DNA from: Bacillota bacterium
GTDB lineage: Bacteria > Bacillota > Clostridia > Peptostreptococcales > Anaerovoracaceae
Direction of reading: 5' to 3'
Assembly: GCA_019420305.1 (NCBI GenBank)
Contig: JAHZHL010000006.1
Span: 1-64,000 of the forward strand
Length of the DNA stretch: 64,000 bases
A program made the translations under genes and the position numbers. Shown here one piece after another: positions 18,227-26,270 of the stretch (its first letter is position 1; the number at the start of each line of letters is the position of its first letter). The notes under the pieces are model-generated. The model did no database searches and had not been told where the DNA came from. It saw only the letters and a list, made by a program, of their open reading frames with translations.

Positions 18227-18928
18227 ATGCTTGCATACAAAATGGATCTTCATCTTTCCGCCGAAGATTTTGATAAAAACGGGCAAATCCGCCTGGGCGC
18301 GCTCCTTCACTATTTTCAGGATGCCGCCGCCCGCCACGCGGACGAAATGGGAATCGGCTACGACGATATGATCGCGGACGATCGGATCTGGATCATTACA
18401 AAGCTGCGCTGCCGGATCGAGAGCCCCCTGAGCCCTGAAAAGAACTATATTTTAACAACCTGCCCCAGGAAAAAGCGTTCCCGGATCTGTCCCAGGGATT
18501 ATTATATCCACGATGAAGCCGACACGCTCTTTGCGCGAGGTACCAGTCTCTGGAGCGTTATCAATTATAAAACAAGAAAGCTTGAGCGAATCCCTTTCGA
18601 TTACGGGGATGACCTTTTTGAGAAAGAGGCCTTTGCGGACGGATTTCAGAAACTTCACCTGGAACACCCCGAAGCTTCCGGTTCTTATACAATTCAAGCG
18701 GAAGATCTGGATATCAACGATCATACCAACAACTGCCGGTACGCGGATCTGGTGCGGCAGATCAGCCGCCTGGATCCCATTCGGGAGTTCACAATCCAGT
18801 TTTCTAAGGAAACCCGGCTGGGGGATGAGCTTTTCTTTTTCCGCGAAACAGAAAAGGAAGAAGAAACGATCTGCGGGCAGCTCGTTGACGGAGAGACGGT
18901 GTTTTGCGCGAAACTCACGAAAAAATAA
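18227..18928 (+). CDS. Acyl-ACP thioesterase
   Basis: 233 residues in a double hot-dog arrangement. It releases free fatty acids from acyl carrier protein in the cytoplasm. Family features: the N-terminal LSAEDFDKNGQIRLGALLHYFQDAAARHADEMG and the second-half LDINDHTNNCRYADLV, whose Asn/His and nearby Cys correspond to catalytic residues of the bacterial FatA-like family. SD ACGAGG precedes the ATG. It is transcribed divergently from gpr and followed by rpsT, which has its own promoter. Confidence 0.88.
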   Translation: MLAYKMDLHLSAEDFDKNGQIRLGALLHYFQDAAARHADEMGIGYDDMIADDRIWIITKLRCRIESPLSPEKNYILTTCPRKKRSRICPRDYYIHDEADTLFARGTSLWSVINYKTRKLERIPFDYGDDLFEKEAFADGFQKLHLEHPEASGSYTIQAEDLDINDHTNNCRYADLVRQISRLDPIREFTIQFSKETRLGDELFFFRETEKEEETICGQLVDGETVFCAKLTKK

Positions 18929-18960
18929 AGGAAAATCTGCCTATTTTCTCTCAAAACTAC

Positions 18961-18989
18961 TTGCAATCCACCTATACATCCGATATACT
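18961..18989 (+). promoter_or_regulatory. Promoter of rpsT
   Basis: TTGCAA, 17-base spacer, TATACT, about 48 bases before the rpsT start codon. Confidence 0.65.
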
Positions 18990-19036
18990 TAAACTTGCGA
19001 ATTTAGCTAAAAAATAAGAAAGTGGGGTAACATTTT

Positions 19037-19309
19037 ATGGCAAACATTAAATCCGCAAAGAAAAGAATCCGTGTAATCGACAAAAAAACTGCGAGAAACA
19101 GACGAGTAAAAGGTCATCTGAAAGCAGTTTTAAAGAGCTTTGACGCCGCTATCGAAGCAGGCGACATGGAGACAGCTGAGGAAAAGCTGAGACTGGCTGA
19201 GAAAAAACTCATGCAGGCCGCAGCAAAACATACAATTCATAAAAAGGCTGCTTCCAGAAAAGTATCCAGATTAGCCAAGAGATTCAATCAGGCGAAAGCC
19301 GCACAGTAA
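19037..19309 (+). CDS. rpsT: 30S ribosomal protein S20
   Basis: 90 residues, very basic, the standard length. It binds 16S rRNA early in assembly of the small subunit. Begins MANIKSAKKRIRVIDKKTAR, as expected, and continues with the two long helices ending RKVSRLAKRFNQAKAAQ. A purine-rich AGTGGGG lies before the ATG. It has its own promoter upstream and terminator downstream. Confidence 0.98.
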   Translation: MANIKSAKKRIRVIDKKTARNRRVKGHLKAVLKSFDAAIEAGDMETAEEKLRLAEKKLMQAAAKHTIHKKAASRKVSRLAKRFNQAKAAQ

Positions 19310-19359
19310 GTCTCACCCGTCCCCACCAGTGTATAAGTTAAATACACAAGCTATGAGCA

Positions 19360-19393
19360 AAAAACCGATGGCGCGTGTCTCCCATCGGTTTTT
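19360..19393 (+). terminator. Bidirectional terminator between rpsT and the PAS-like gene
   Basis: AAAAACCGATGG and its complement CCATCGGTTTTT form a 12-bp stem with a 10-base loop; A and T flanks serve both converging genes. Confidence 0.85.
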
Positions 19394-19404
19394 CTATATC
19401 TTTT

Positions 19405-20001
19405 TTACTTTATCTGTTCTGCAGAAGACTTCCCGGTGAAGCTCCGGAGTTTTCTTTTATCCAAAGAAACGTCGAAAATCTTTTTTTCCGGTTTCACAAC
19501 CCTGACATTCATCGGCTCCGGCATCAAGCTGTACTGCTCAAGCTGCTTCCGCAACTTTTGGTTTTCCTGCTCCAGCATTTCACATCGCTTCTGAATTTCA
19601 ATATCCAGAAGCAAACATAAAACCGTATCGTTTGCCGTCTCATCCGGAATCAGAAACGCCCGCATCCACCGGTAAGTTCCTTCCGGCAGGCGTCCTCGGA
19701 AATCAACGGATTCATGCTCATTATTCTCTATGATACTACGCAATTTTTTTCTGCGAAATGCGGAAAAAAGCCGCTTCCGGTCTTCTTTATGAACATACTT
19801 TTTCACAGTTGTGACCAACTCTCTTCCTGTTCCCGCATTGATTCCCGGAAATCGTTTTTCCGTATAACAGAGAACCTGATAGGCATCCAGCTTCGTATTA
19901 ATTTCAACAATTCCGCCGTAAGATAAATTCAATAAATCTGCGTAGTTCTTAAGACCTTCTTTATCAAGAACAATGTGGCTTCTGGTGTTTATAATCGACA
20001 T
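19405..20001 (-). CDS. PAS-like domain protein with C-terminal coiled coil
   Basis: 198 residues from the ATG at 20001, chosen for SD GAGGGGG. Residues about 15-135 look like a PAS-type sensor (YGGIVEINTKLDAYQVLCY, EHESVDFRGRLPEGTYRWMRA, LCLLLDIEIQK). This is followed by a short coiled coil (CEMLEQENQKLRKQLEQY) and a basic tail. In relatives such sensors usually precede a GGDEF, kinase or DNA-binding output domain, which is absent. It may act through dimerisation with a partner or be a truncated regulator. A 15-bp palindrome lies upstream at 20113-20127. Confidence 0.6.
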   Translation of the reverse strand: MSIINTRSHIVLDKEGLKNYADLLNLSYGGIVEINTKLDAYQVLCYTEKRFPGINAGTGRELVTTVKKYVHKEDRKRLFSAFRRKKLRSIIENNEHESVDFRGRLPEGTYRWMRAFLIPDETANDTVLCLLLDIEIQKRCEMLEQENQKLRKQLEQYSLMPEPMNVRVVKPEKKIFDVSLDKRKLRSFTGKSSAEQIK

Positions 20002-20112
20002 CGTATTCCCCCTCAAACATGGTCTTTGCTTTCGTGCAGCTGAGCACTTCTCAATTCGCCTCAAGTATCTTACGAAAAAAGCGCGAAAAAGTCAATAGAT
20101 TTTTGGCATTTT

Positions 20113-20127
20113 GGTTACATTGTAACC
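20113..20127. promoter_or_regulatory. 15-bp palindrome upstream of the PAS-like gene
   Basis: GGTTACATTGTAACC is a perfect odd-length palindrome about 110 bases before the PAS-like gene start. It could be an operator; eight T residues follow on the plus strand, so it also resembles a short plus-strand terminator, but no plus-strand gene is present. Confidence 0.35.
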
Positions 20128-20167
20128 AACTTTTTTTTTAAGGAAATCCATGTCTTATTATGTTATA

Positions 20168-21328
20168 TTACAGCTTCTGCGTGCAGATCCCTGCCAGCGT
20201 CTCAATTCCGGTCTCCAGACACTCCTCGTTGACCTGAAAGCGGCTTGTATGCAAGCCGCTGTTGTTCTTTTCCTCATATCCGCTTCCCAGAAAAAAATAG
20301 GCGCCCGGCACTTTCCGCAGATAGGCGGAAAAATCATCAACTGTAAGGGATAGCTCTTTCATTTCAATCAGCTTTCCCGCGGCTGCAGTTTTCACCATTT
20401 CAACAGAAGCCTCATCATTTACCACGGCTCTGCACCCTTGTTCAAATTCAGGTGTAATACGAAGCTCCAACACTTGGGACAACCCTTTTGCGATCACGTT
20501 CATACGGCTGCATAGAAAATCACAGATCTGCGCGTTTTCCCCACGTACAATTCCATCAATATGTACCTGGCCGGCCAAAATATTTCCGCCTGTCCCGCCT
20601 TCAATTTTTCCAAAGCTAATCAGTCCTGCCTTGTCCGGTCCCAGATCCCGGGATACGATGCTCTGGCAGATCGAGATAAATTCCGCCGCGCCGTAAACCG
20701 CGTCTTTTCCCTGATCCGGACGGGCTCCGTGGGACGCCTCGCCTTTCACTTCAATCCGGCACATCCTGGATTCTCCGTGTACTGTTCCATATGGAAGTCC
20801 AATGCTTCCCGCGTTAAGCTCCGGTCTGACATGAAAACCGAAAATCCGATCCACACCTTTCAGGATACCCAGTCGCACCAGCCGCTCCGCGCTGCCGTTT
20901 CCCTCTTCATCCGGTTGGAAAATCAGTCTCACGTCGCATTGCAGCGCTTCCCGCATTCCGCACAGCACTCGGGCAAGGCCCAGCAGAATAGCCGTATGAG
21001 CGTCGTGGCCGCAAGCGTGCATGATGCCGGCTCGCCGTGATCGATAGCTCACCATGGCCTCTTCCGCTATAGGAAGGGCATCGATATCCGCCCGAAAGGC
21101 TATCGTCTTTTTTAGCGTTCCTCCGCCTGTCCCTTTTATATTCACTACGACCGCCGTTGCCAGCGGACGTTCGATCCCCAGCCCTAACTCTTTCAGCTTT
21201 TTTCCAATCAGAGTCACCGTTTTAAATTCCTCGTTTCCCAGTTCCGGCCAGCTATGCAGCTCCTCAAAGATCCCTTTTGCCTCCCGGGCCGCTTGTTCCA
21301 CCTGCGCCTTGAATTTCTGTCTATCCAA
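20168..21328 (-). CDS. M20-family amidohydrolase / peptidase
   Basis: About 386 residues. A metal-dependent hydrolase of the M20D type (IAA-amino-acid or N-acyl-amino-acid hydrolase-like), acting on N-acylated amino acids or small peptides. Visible: HSWPELGNEE, AFRADIDALPIAEE, IMHACGHDAHTAILLGLARVL (metal-binding Cys and His), FQPDEEGNGSA (catalytic and metal Glu) and FGFHVRPELNAGSIG. The longest frame begins with an ATG at 21367 without any SD. A TTG at 21328 has GAGAGGTG 8 bases upstream and is the better start. It appears monocistronic. The exact substrate is unknown. Confidence 0.87.
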   Translation of the reverse strand: MDRQKFKAQVEQAAREAKGIFEELHSWPELGNEEFKTVTLIGKKLKELGLGIERPLATAVVVNIKGTGGGTLKKTIAFRADIDALPIAEEAMVSYRSRRAGIMHACGHDAHTAILLGLARVLCGMREALQCDVRLIFQPDEEGNGSAERLVRLGILKGVDRIFGFHVRPELNAGSIGLPYGTVHGESRMCRIEVKGEASHGARPDQGKDAVYGAAEFISICQSIVSRDLGPDKAGLISFGKIEGGTGGNILAGQVHIDGIVRGENAQICDFLCSRMNVIAKGLSQVLELRITPEFEQGCRAVVNDEASVEMVKTAAAGKLIEMKELSLTVDDFSAYLRKVPGAYFFLGSGYEEKNNSGLHTSRFQVNEECLETGIETLAGICTQKL

Positions 21329-21421
21329 TATCAGGACACCTCTCTTCCGTAAAATCGTTCCTTTCATTGTATGTCCGATTTACAGAAAATATGAAATGCC
21401 GCGGAAAAATACCAGTAAAAA

Positions 21422-21452
21422 CCGGACAGCAATCTGCTGTCCGGGGGGGGGG
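21422..21452 (-). terminator. Terminator after the flavin reductase gene, with adjacent G10 run
   Basis: CCGGACAGCA pairs with TGCTGTCCGG around a short loop. On the minus strand the stem is followed by TTTTTA, ending the flavin reductase transcript. Ten consecutive G residues (plus strand, 21443-21452) abut the stem. Confidence 0.75.
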
Positions 21453-21474
21453 AATACCTTATGCCAATTCTTTG

Positions 21475-22023
21475 TTAAATAGATTTTCCAAGCACGTAAG
21501 CTTTCTCAAGTTCCGGTTTTCCTTCAATATCACCGATATCGCCGTTTCCTCCGGCCAAGATATGTCCGAGGTTCTTCCAGCGAAGATGTTCCATGAGATG
21601 ATCATAATAGAGAAGAACATCTTCAAATCCGTGTCCTTCCGCGACCATTAGCAAAGCCGAAGCTCTGCCCTGTCCTCTGAGAAGATTCCCGTCTCCTTCT
21701 TCCAGGGCAAAGAGGCGGTCAACCGCAGTCCGGATCTGTCCGCTCATATTCCAGTAGTACAGCGGCGTGGCAAGGATGATCACGTCGCTTTCTTTTACTG
21801 CCGGATAAACCTTATCCATATCGTCTTTCTGAACGCAGGGAGAGTCTTTGCCGCTGTGTCCGCCAAAACAGCCCTTGCATCCGTGAATATTCATTTCATC
21901 CAGAAAAAACTCCGTTACTGTATGCCCCGCGCTTTCCGCTCCCTCTGTAAAGGCTCTGACAAGAGCCGAGGTGTTTCCTTTTCTGCGGGGGCTTCCGTTT
22001 AGAATCACAATTTTTTTACTCAT
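21475..22023 (-). CDS. NADPH-dependent FMN reductase / flavodoxin-fold protein
   Basis: 182 residues. The N-terminus IVILNGSPRRKGNTSALVRAF is the classic FMN-binding loop of the multimeric flavodoxin WrbA / iron-sulfur flavoprotein group. The C-x2-C-x6-C region (HGCKGCFGGHSGKDSPCVQKDDM) resembles the cluster-binding segment of iron-sulfur flavoproteins, and ATPLYYWNMSGQIRTAVDRLFAL is the second conserved block. It lies 17 bases downstream of the remnant of a second such gene, divergent from an HxlR regulator. The electron acceptor is unknown. Confidence 0.85.
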   Translation of the reverse strand: MSKKIVILNGSPRRKGNTSALVRAFTEGAESAGHTVTEFFLDEMNIHGCKGCFGGHSGKDSPCVQKDDMDKVYPAVKESDVIILATPLYYWNMSGQIRTAVDRLFALEEGDGNLLRGQGRASALLMVAEGHGFEDVLLYYDHLMEHLRWKNLGHILAGGNGDIGDIEGKPELEKAYVLGKSI

Positions 22024-22040
22024 AACACGTCTCCATTTCC

Positions 22041-22313
22041 TTAAAGTTTATCTGCCAGCGCGGCTGCCTGCCGGCATCCGTCTGTCTTTTCAATATCGCC
22101 CGCATTGAGGACGCCGGGGATCAGCACCTCCCCTGCCATGTGCCATTTCAGGAGAGCCGCGGAGCGCTCCACCGGAATCCGAACACCGTCAAAGACCGAC
22201 AAATCCTCTTCTTCACAGCAGGCGATCAGAGCACATTCCTTTCCCTCAATCTCTTTTCCCGCTGCTGATATTACAATCATAGCAAGAATGAAACAGAAAA
22301 CAAGTACGCACAT
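22041..22313 (-). pseudogene. 5'-truncated remnant of a second flavin reductase
   Basis: From about residue 14 on (VISAAGKEIEGKECALIACC to the end) this 90-residue frame matches the C-terminal third of flavodoxin-fold NAD(P)H reductases that commonly sit next to HxlR regulators. The FMN-binding N-terminus is missing, and the first dozen residues are unrelated and coincide with the HxlR promoter region. I read it as a deletion remnant. It could still be translated, but no SD is evident and it lacks the cofactor-binding loop. Confidence 0.6.
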
Positions 22314-22322
22314 TAAAGTGCG

Positions 22323-22345
22323 GTACTTTCACTTTAGTTAAGTAC
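22323..22345. promoter_or_regulatory. Candidate HxlR operator
   Basis: GTACT and AGTAC form an inverted repeat with a 13-base gap, immediately upstream of the HxlR gene and of the divergent reductase remnant. A further AAGTAC lies at the start of the remnant. This spacing fits a winged-helix dimer; assignment to HxlR is by position. Confidence 0.4.
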
Positions 22346-22366
22346 TTACCAAAAGGAGAGTGTAAA

Positions 22367-22699
22367 ATGAACAAACGCTGCATCGCGAATGAATGTCTTG
22401 GAACCACTGGATTCAGTTATACCCTTTCGCTGATTAACGGGAAATATAAGATGACGATCCTTTATACTCTGATGGAGTTCGGGGTCGTGCGTTTTAATGA
22501 GATGAAACGGTACATTGAAGGGATTTCTTATAAAACTTTAAGCTCCGCGTTAAAGGAACTGGAAGCGGATCAGCTGGTACATCGGGAAGAATATCCACAG
22601 ATTCCGCCTAAAGTAGAATACAGTCTGACCGAACGGGGGAAATCTCTGATTCCGATCCTGGACGGCATGTGTGAATGGGGAGACAAAAACCGCTTATAA
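22367..22699 (+). CDS. HxlR-family transcriptional regulator
   Basis: 110 residues, a single winged helix-turn-helix of the HxlR family, often redox- or aldehyde-responsive. Visible: LINGKYKMTILYTLMEFGVVRFNEMKRYIEGISYKTLSSAL, then LVHREEYPQIPPKVEYSLTERGKSL, the typical wing and end. A conserved-type Cys near the N-terminus (NECLGTTG) could sense oxidation. SD AAGGAGAG precedes the ATG. It is divergent from the flavin-reductase genes, its likely targets. Confidence 0.9.
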   Translation: MNKRCIANECLGTTGFSYTLSLINGKYKMTILYTLMEFGVVRFNEMKRYIEGISYKTLSSALKELEADQLVHREEYPQIPPKVEYSLTERGKSLIPILDGMCEWGDKNRL

Positions 22700-22717
22700 A
22701 AGATTCCATACTATCAT

Positions 22718-22766
22718 AAAAAGACCATGCTCCGGAAGCTGTCTCGCTTCCCCGCATGGTCTTTTT
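22718..22766 (+). terminator. Bidirectional terminator between hxlR-type gene and phnX
   Basis: AAAAAGACCATGC pairs with GCATGGTCTTTTT (13 bp), with an inner GGAAGC/GCTTCC hairpin in the loop. It serves both converging transcripts. Confidence 0.88.
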
Positions 22767-22782
22767 ATGGAAATCATGAACT

Positions 22783-23553
22783 TTATGCTACGAACTCTGC
22801 TAACTCATTCAGGGTAAGGAACACCTTATCCGCTCCTGCTTCCAGAAAGCTCTGTTCCACTTCCCTGCATTTCTCTTTTTTCTCTGACTCGGAAAGAGCT
22901 TCAAATTCTTCCCGGGACAGTCCCATCTGAGAACTGCCGATTACAACGCCGGCCGTCAGAACACCCGCGCTCTTTCCCTCCCGGATATCGGAGGTTGTAT
23001 CGCCTACTTTCAAAACCCGGCGAACATCCTGAATATTGAGAGCCTCCATATTTTTGAAAATCATATATGGGTAAGGTCTTCCTTTCTGGCCTGTAGAATC
23101 CGGACTGAACCAGGCATCCGGCTCATACCCCTTTTCCTTTGCCGCCGGCGCGACAACGGCCATCATCTTGTCATTGTACCCGGTCGTCGAGCCGATGGCG
23201 ATTCCCATTTTCCGGAGCTTTTCTACTGCTTCCAGCGTATCCGGTTTCGGCTCGGCATAACGGTCCAGAATACCCATCAGCTTTTCTTCAAAGATTTCAT
23301 ACATAGCCTGGGCGTCTTCATCCGTCGGCTCCGATCCGTGAATTTCTTCCCAGCACTGCCGGATTCTCGGCATTTTCAGCATGGTACGGATATGGTCAAT
23401 TTTCAGCATTCCCATAGGTTCACGGACTTCTTCCAGAGTCGGTTCAATTCCGTATTCCTTAAATACTTCCATGAATGCCTGGACGGGAGCGAAGCTCCCG
23501 TAATCAACGGTCGTCCCCGCCCAGTCAAAGATTACTGCGTCAACTTTATGCAT
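22783..23553 (-). CDS. phnX: Phosphonoacetaldehyde hydrolase
   Basis: 256 residues. It cleaves the C-P bond of phosphonoacetaldehyde to acetaldehyde and phosphate, the last step of 2-aminoethylphosphonate (AEP) breakdown. HAD-superfamily motifs: FDWAGTTVDYGSF with nucleophile Asp10, MGMLKIDHI with the Schiff-base Lys51, GSTTGYNDKMM, and VGDTTSDIREG. SD GGAGAG precedes the ATG. It is the last gene of the AEP locus, 26 bases after the binding-protein end. No AEP transaminase (phnW) gene is in the window, although its product would be needed to make the substrate. Confidence 0.94.
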   Translation of the reverse strand: MHKVDAVIFDWAGTTVDYGSFAPVQAFMEVFKEYGIEPTLEEVREPMGMLKIDHIRTMLKMPRIRQCWEEIHGSEPTDEDAQAMYEIFEEKLMGILDRYAEPKPDTLEAVEKLRKMGIAIGSTTGYNDKMMAVVAPAAKEKGYEPDAWFSPDSTGQKGRPYPYMIFKNMEALNIQDVRRVLKVGDTTSDIREGKSAGVLTAGVVIGSSQMGLSREEFEALSESEKKEKCREVEQSFLEAGADKVFLTLNELAEFVA

Positions 23554-23579
23554 AGTCTATGTCACTCTCCAGTCTCTTC

Positions 23580-26246
23580 TTATTTCTTGGCGCTTTCAGA
23601 GATAGCCTGATGCTGTTCCAGCAGGTCAACGGTCAGCTTTTCTTTAAAGGTTTTCGCGTTTCCAAGCTGGTTTTCTTTATCCACGGTTTCTCCCTCAAAG
23701 AGCGCTACCGGATAGATATCCAAAAGACCCGGTCTTGCTTTTTCTACGATGCACTGTGCCATTTCCATCGCCAGATCCTTGCTGCTGTCACCTTTGTCTG
23801 TTACAGCAACCGATTCCGTCAGGGTGAAGTTTCCTTCTGTCGGGTCAATGTAGTCGATTGGCAGACCTTCTTTTTTATCCGCTACCGCCTGTGCCCGCAG
23901 CCCGAATCCCAGGGCAACCTCACCAGCGCGGATTTTCTTCAGCGGACCGGAACCGGAATCTTCCAGGTGGTCGCCGGCATTATCATAGATACCGGTCAGA
24001 ATGGTCTTCGTCTCTTCTTCACCGTATTCGGAAATCAGAGCCTGTACCAACAGCCACGCGGTAGAGGAGGACTGGATATCTGTTACGGAAAGATGGCCTT
24101 TATAAACCGGATCCGCCAGATCCTTGATGGATTTCGGAGTCGGCAGATTATTCGCCTTCATCTCTTCGGTATTCATGATAATGGATCCCGCGTTGCAGAT
24201 AACCGGTACGCAGTAGGAGTCATGCTCCTCCAGAGTCGCCGCGTCAAAAGTAATATCGCGGAACATCTGATTTTCTTCCTGCGCGCTTTCTACATAGAAC
24301 GTACTCATTACGATCATGTCCGCTTCGATATCGCTTCCCTCTGCCAGCATTTTGCCGCCCAGTTCGGAAGTTCCGAAGGTCTGGAAGATGTACTGTCCTT
24401 CATACCCGTTTTCATCCAGCGTGTTCTTCATTACTTCAACCGCTTCATCATCGGAGTTCGCGTAAATAACTACCTGCTCGTCTGAGCTTCCGCCTCCGCA
24501 TCCGGTCAGGGAAAAGACACTTGCTCCAACCATGAGTGTCAGCGCCAGCACCATGGCTGTAGCTCTCTTGAAACGTTTTCCTTTGATCATTTTAAAACTT
24601 CTCTCCTTTTTCACTTTTTTATCTTTATTTTCAGACCTCTGCGCCAGCTTGCTGAACAGGATCTGCGCAACCACATTGGTCACCAGAATCAGCAGAGACA
24701 GCACAAAGATCTCATTAAACTTGTTAAAGTACTGCAATTCCTTAATCTTTGTCGTGATAACCATGGTTCTCGCTCCGGCGATAAAGATAACCGCGCTGAT
24801 AGTTACCATAGCATTGATAAAGTAGTAGCTGAATACTCCCAGAAGGGAGGAAATCGCGTTGGGCGTTACCACCCGTACAATTGTCTTTACCCAATTATCT
24901 CCCATCAGCATCGCCGTTGTCTCCCAGGAAGCATTCATCTTGGACAGTGAATTCTTCATCATCAGATACGGCGTTGAATAGAAGTGGATAATGTTACATG
25001 CGATAATGATGATAAATGTATTCTGAAGGGATGTGCCTGTGAACACAAACAGGAAGGCCAGACCGAGCACCATACCCGGAATCGTATTGGTCACAAGGGC
25101 AACCCCGTCGATGATATTCTTTAATTTCTGATTTACCGTGCTTCTCGCTGTCAACAGCGCGGAACCATAGGCAACTACCGTTCCGATAATCGCTGTGATG
25201 ATAGCGACTAGCAAAGAGTTCTGATATACTCCAAACAGGTTCGGGTCATTAAATACATCGCGGAAGTGATCCAGTGAGAAACTGGTATAGTATGGCCAGT
25301 CTTCTACAAACGGAACAACAAAGAGCACTGCGAAAATGGAAAGTACACCCAGCATGAGCAAACCGCTTCCGATGCCGCAAATCGAATCCCGAATCCGGTT
25401 TCTGCGGATTTCAATGGTAGAAATCCGATTATAACGCACATTGTATCGCTCCAGGAATCTCAGAATGGAAATACTGATAATTGACGGAATCAACATTACC
25501 AGCGCCACAACCGCCCCGTTTCCGAAATCCGGTACGCTTCCCAGCATTTCATCATAGAGGACACTTGCGATTACATTGAATTCGCCGCCCACCGCAGCCG
25601 GGATACCGAAATCTGTGAAGCACAGAAAAAAGGTCTGAATAAAGGATGCCGCCAGCGTTCCCAGAAGCGGGCGGAACACCGTCACGCCGAAGGTCCGAAT
25701 CGGAGAATCTCCCATTACTCTGGATACAATCATAAACTTCTTATCGATATATCCCATGGTGTTATTAATCAGCATAAAGGATATCGGAAGTGTATAAATG
25801 GTATATCCCAGAAGCAGACCGTTAAATCCGTAAATTTCAAAGAGCTGGTGTCCAAAAAGTCGGGTGAGCAGCCCCTGTTTTCCGAACGAATAAATAATCG
25901 CGAATCCGTAGGTAATCGTCGGCAGCAACATCGGCAGCACCGCGACTTTCTGGATCAAGCCTTTATATTTACGTCCTACATTGGTGTAATTCACAGTGTA
26001 GGAAAGAAAGAAGGCAATGCATGTAGTCAGCACCGCGCTGCAGGAAGCCACCAGGAAACTGTTTCCCAGCGCTTCCATAAAGCCCTTGCCTCCGAGGACT
26101 TCCCCATAGCTCGAAAAGCTTATGGTTCCGTCCTCATAAAAAGATTTTATGAGAAGCTGCACCATCGGGGCTGCCAGAAAAACCGCAAACACGACGCACA
26201 GCAGAATAAAAATCAGTTTTAGTTCTCTGTTTTTCTTAATATGCAT
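23580..26246 (-). CDS. AEP-type ABC permease fused in frame to lipoprotein substrate-binding protein
   Basis: An 888-residue open frame. Residues about 1-538 are a double-domain permease with around 12 membrane helices and two EAA-like loops (SRVMGDSPIRTFGVTVFRP and AMLMGDNWVKTIVRVVTP). Residues 553-888 are a complete lipoprotein solute-binding protein: MIKGKRF, hydrophobic signal, lipobox LTGC, then GGGSSDEQVVIYANSDDE. Neighbouring phnX and ATPase genes point to AEP uptake. In related loci these are separate genes. Here the junction lacks a stop; an A6 run (minus strand) at 24615-24620 sits just before it, and losing one A would create a TGA directly ahead of the second gene's SD. Either a real fusion, slippage, or a base-call error. 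Confidence 0.8.
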   Translation of the reverse strand: MHIKKNRELKLIFILLCVVFAVFLAAPMVQLLIKSFYEDGTISFSSYGEVLGGKGFMEALGNSFLVASCSAVLTTCIAFFLSYTVNYTNVGRKYKGLIQKVAVLPMLLPTITYGFAIIYSFGKQGLLTRLFGHQLFEIYGFNGLLLGYTIYTLPISFMLINNTMGYIDKKFMIVSRVMGDSPIRTFGVTVFRPLLGTLAASFIQTFFLCFTDFGIPAAVGGEFNVIASVLYDEMLGSVPDFGNGAVVALVMLIPSIISISILRFLERYNVRYNRISTIEIRRNRIRDSICGIGSGLLMLGVLSIFAVLFVVPFVEDWPYYTSFSLDHFRDVFNDPNLFGVYQNSLLVAIITAIIGTVVAYGSALLTARSTVNQKLKNIIDGVALVTNTIPGMVLGLAFLFVFTGTSLQNTFIIIIACNIIHFYSTPYLMMKNSLSKMNASWETTAMLMGDNWVKTIVRVVTPNAISSLLGVFSYYFINAMVTISAVIFIAGARTMVITTKIKELQYFNKFNEIFVLSLLILVTNVVAQILFSKLAQRSENKDKKVKKERSFKMIKGKRFKRATAMVLALTLMVGASVFSLTGCGGGSSDEQVVIYANSDDEAVEVMKNTLDENGYEGQYIFQTFGTSELGGKMLAEGSDIEADMIVMSTFYVESAQEENQMFRDITFDAATLEEHDSYCVPVICNAGSIIMNTEEMKANNLPTPKSIKDLADPVYKGHLSVTDIQSSSTAWLLVQALISEYGEEETKTILTGIYDNAGDHLEDSGSGPLKKIRAGEVALGFGLRAQAVADKKEGLPIDYIDPTEGNFTLTESVAVTDKGDSSKDLAMEMAQCIVEKARPGLLDIYPVALFEGETVDKENQLGNAKTFKEKLTVDLLEQHQAISESAKK
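24588..24609 (-). promoter_or_regulatory. Internal SD and ATG for the substrate-binding protein
   Basis: AAAGGAGAG lies about 10-12 bases upstream of the ATG at 24590, inside the fused frame. It would allow the lipoprotein (336 residues, 23580-24590) to be made independently. Confidence 0.6.
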
Positions 26247-26270
26247 AGTTCACACCTGCCCTCTTACCGC

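Noticed and set aside
21443..21452. Run of ten G residues as a phase-variable switch
   Set aside because: It lies outside any gene, beside a terminator, where slippage would have no evident coding effect; its length may also be a sequencing artefact.
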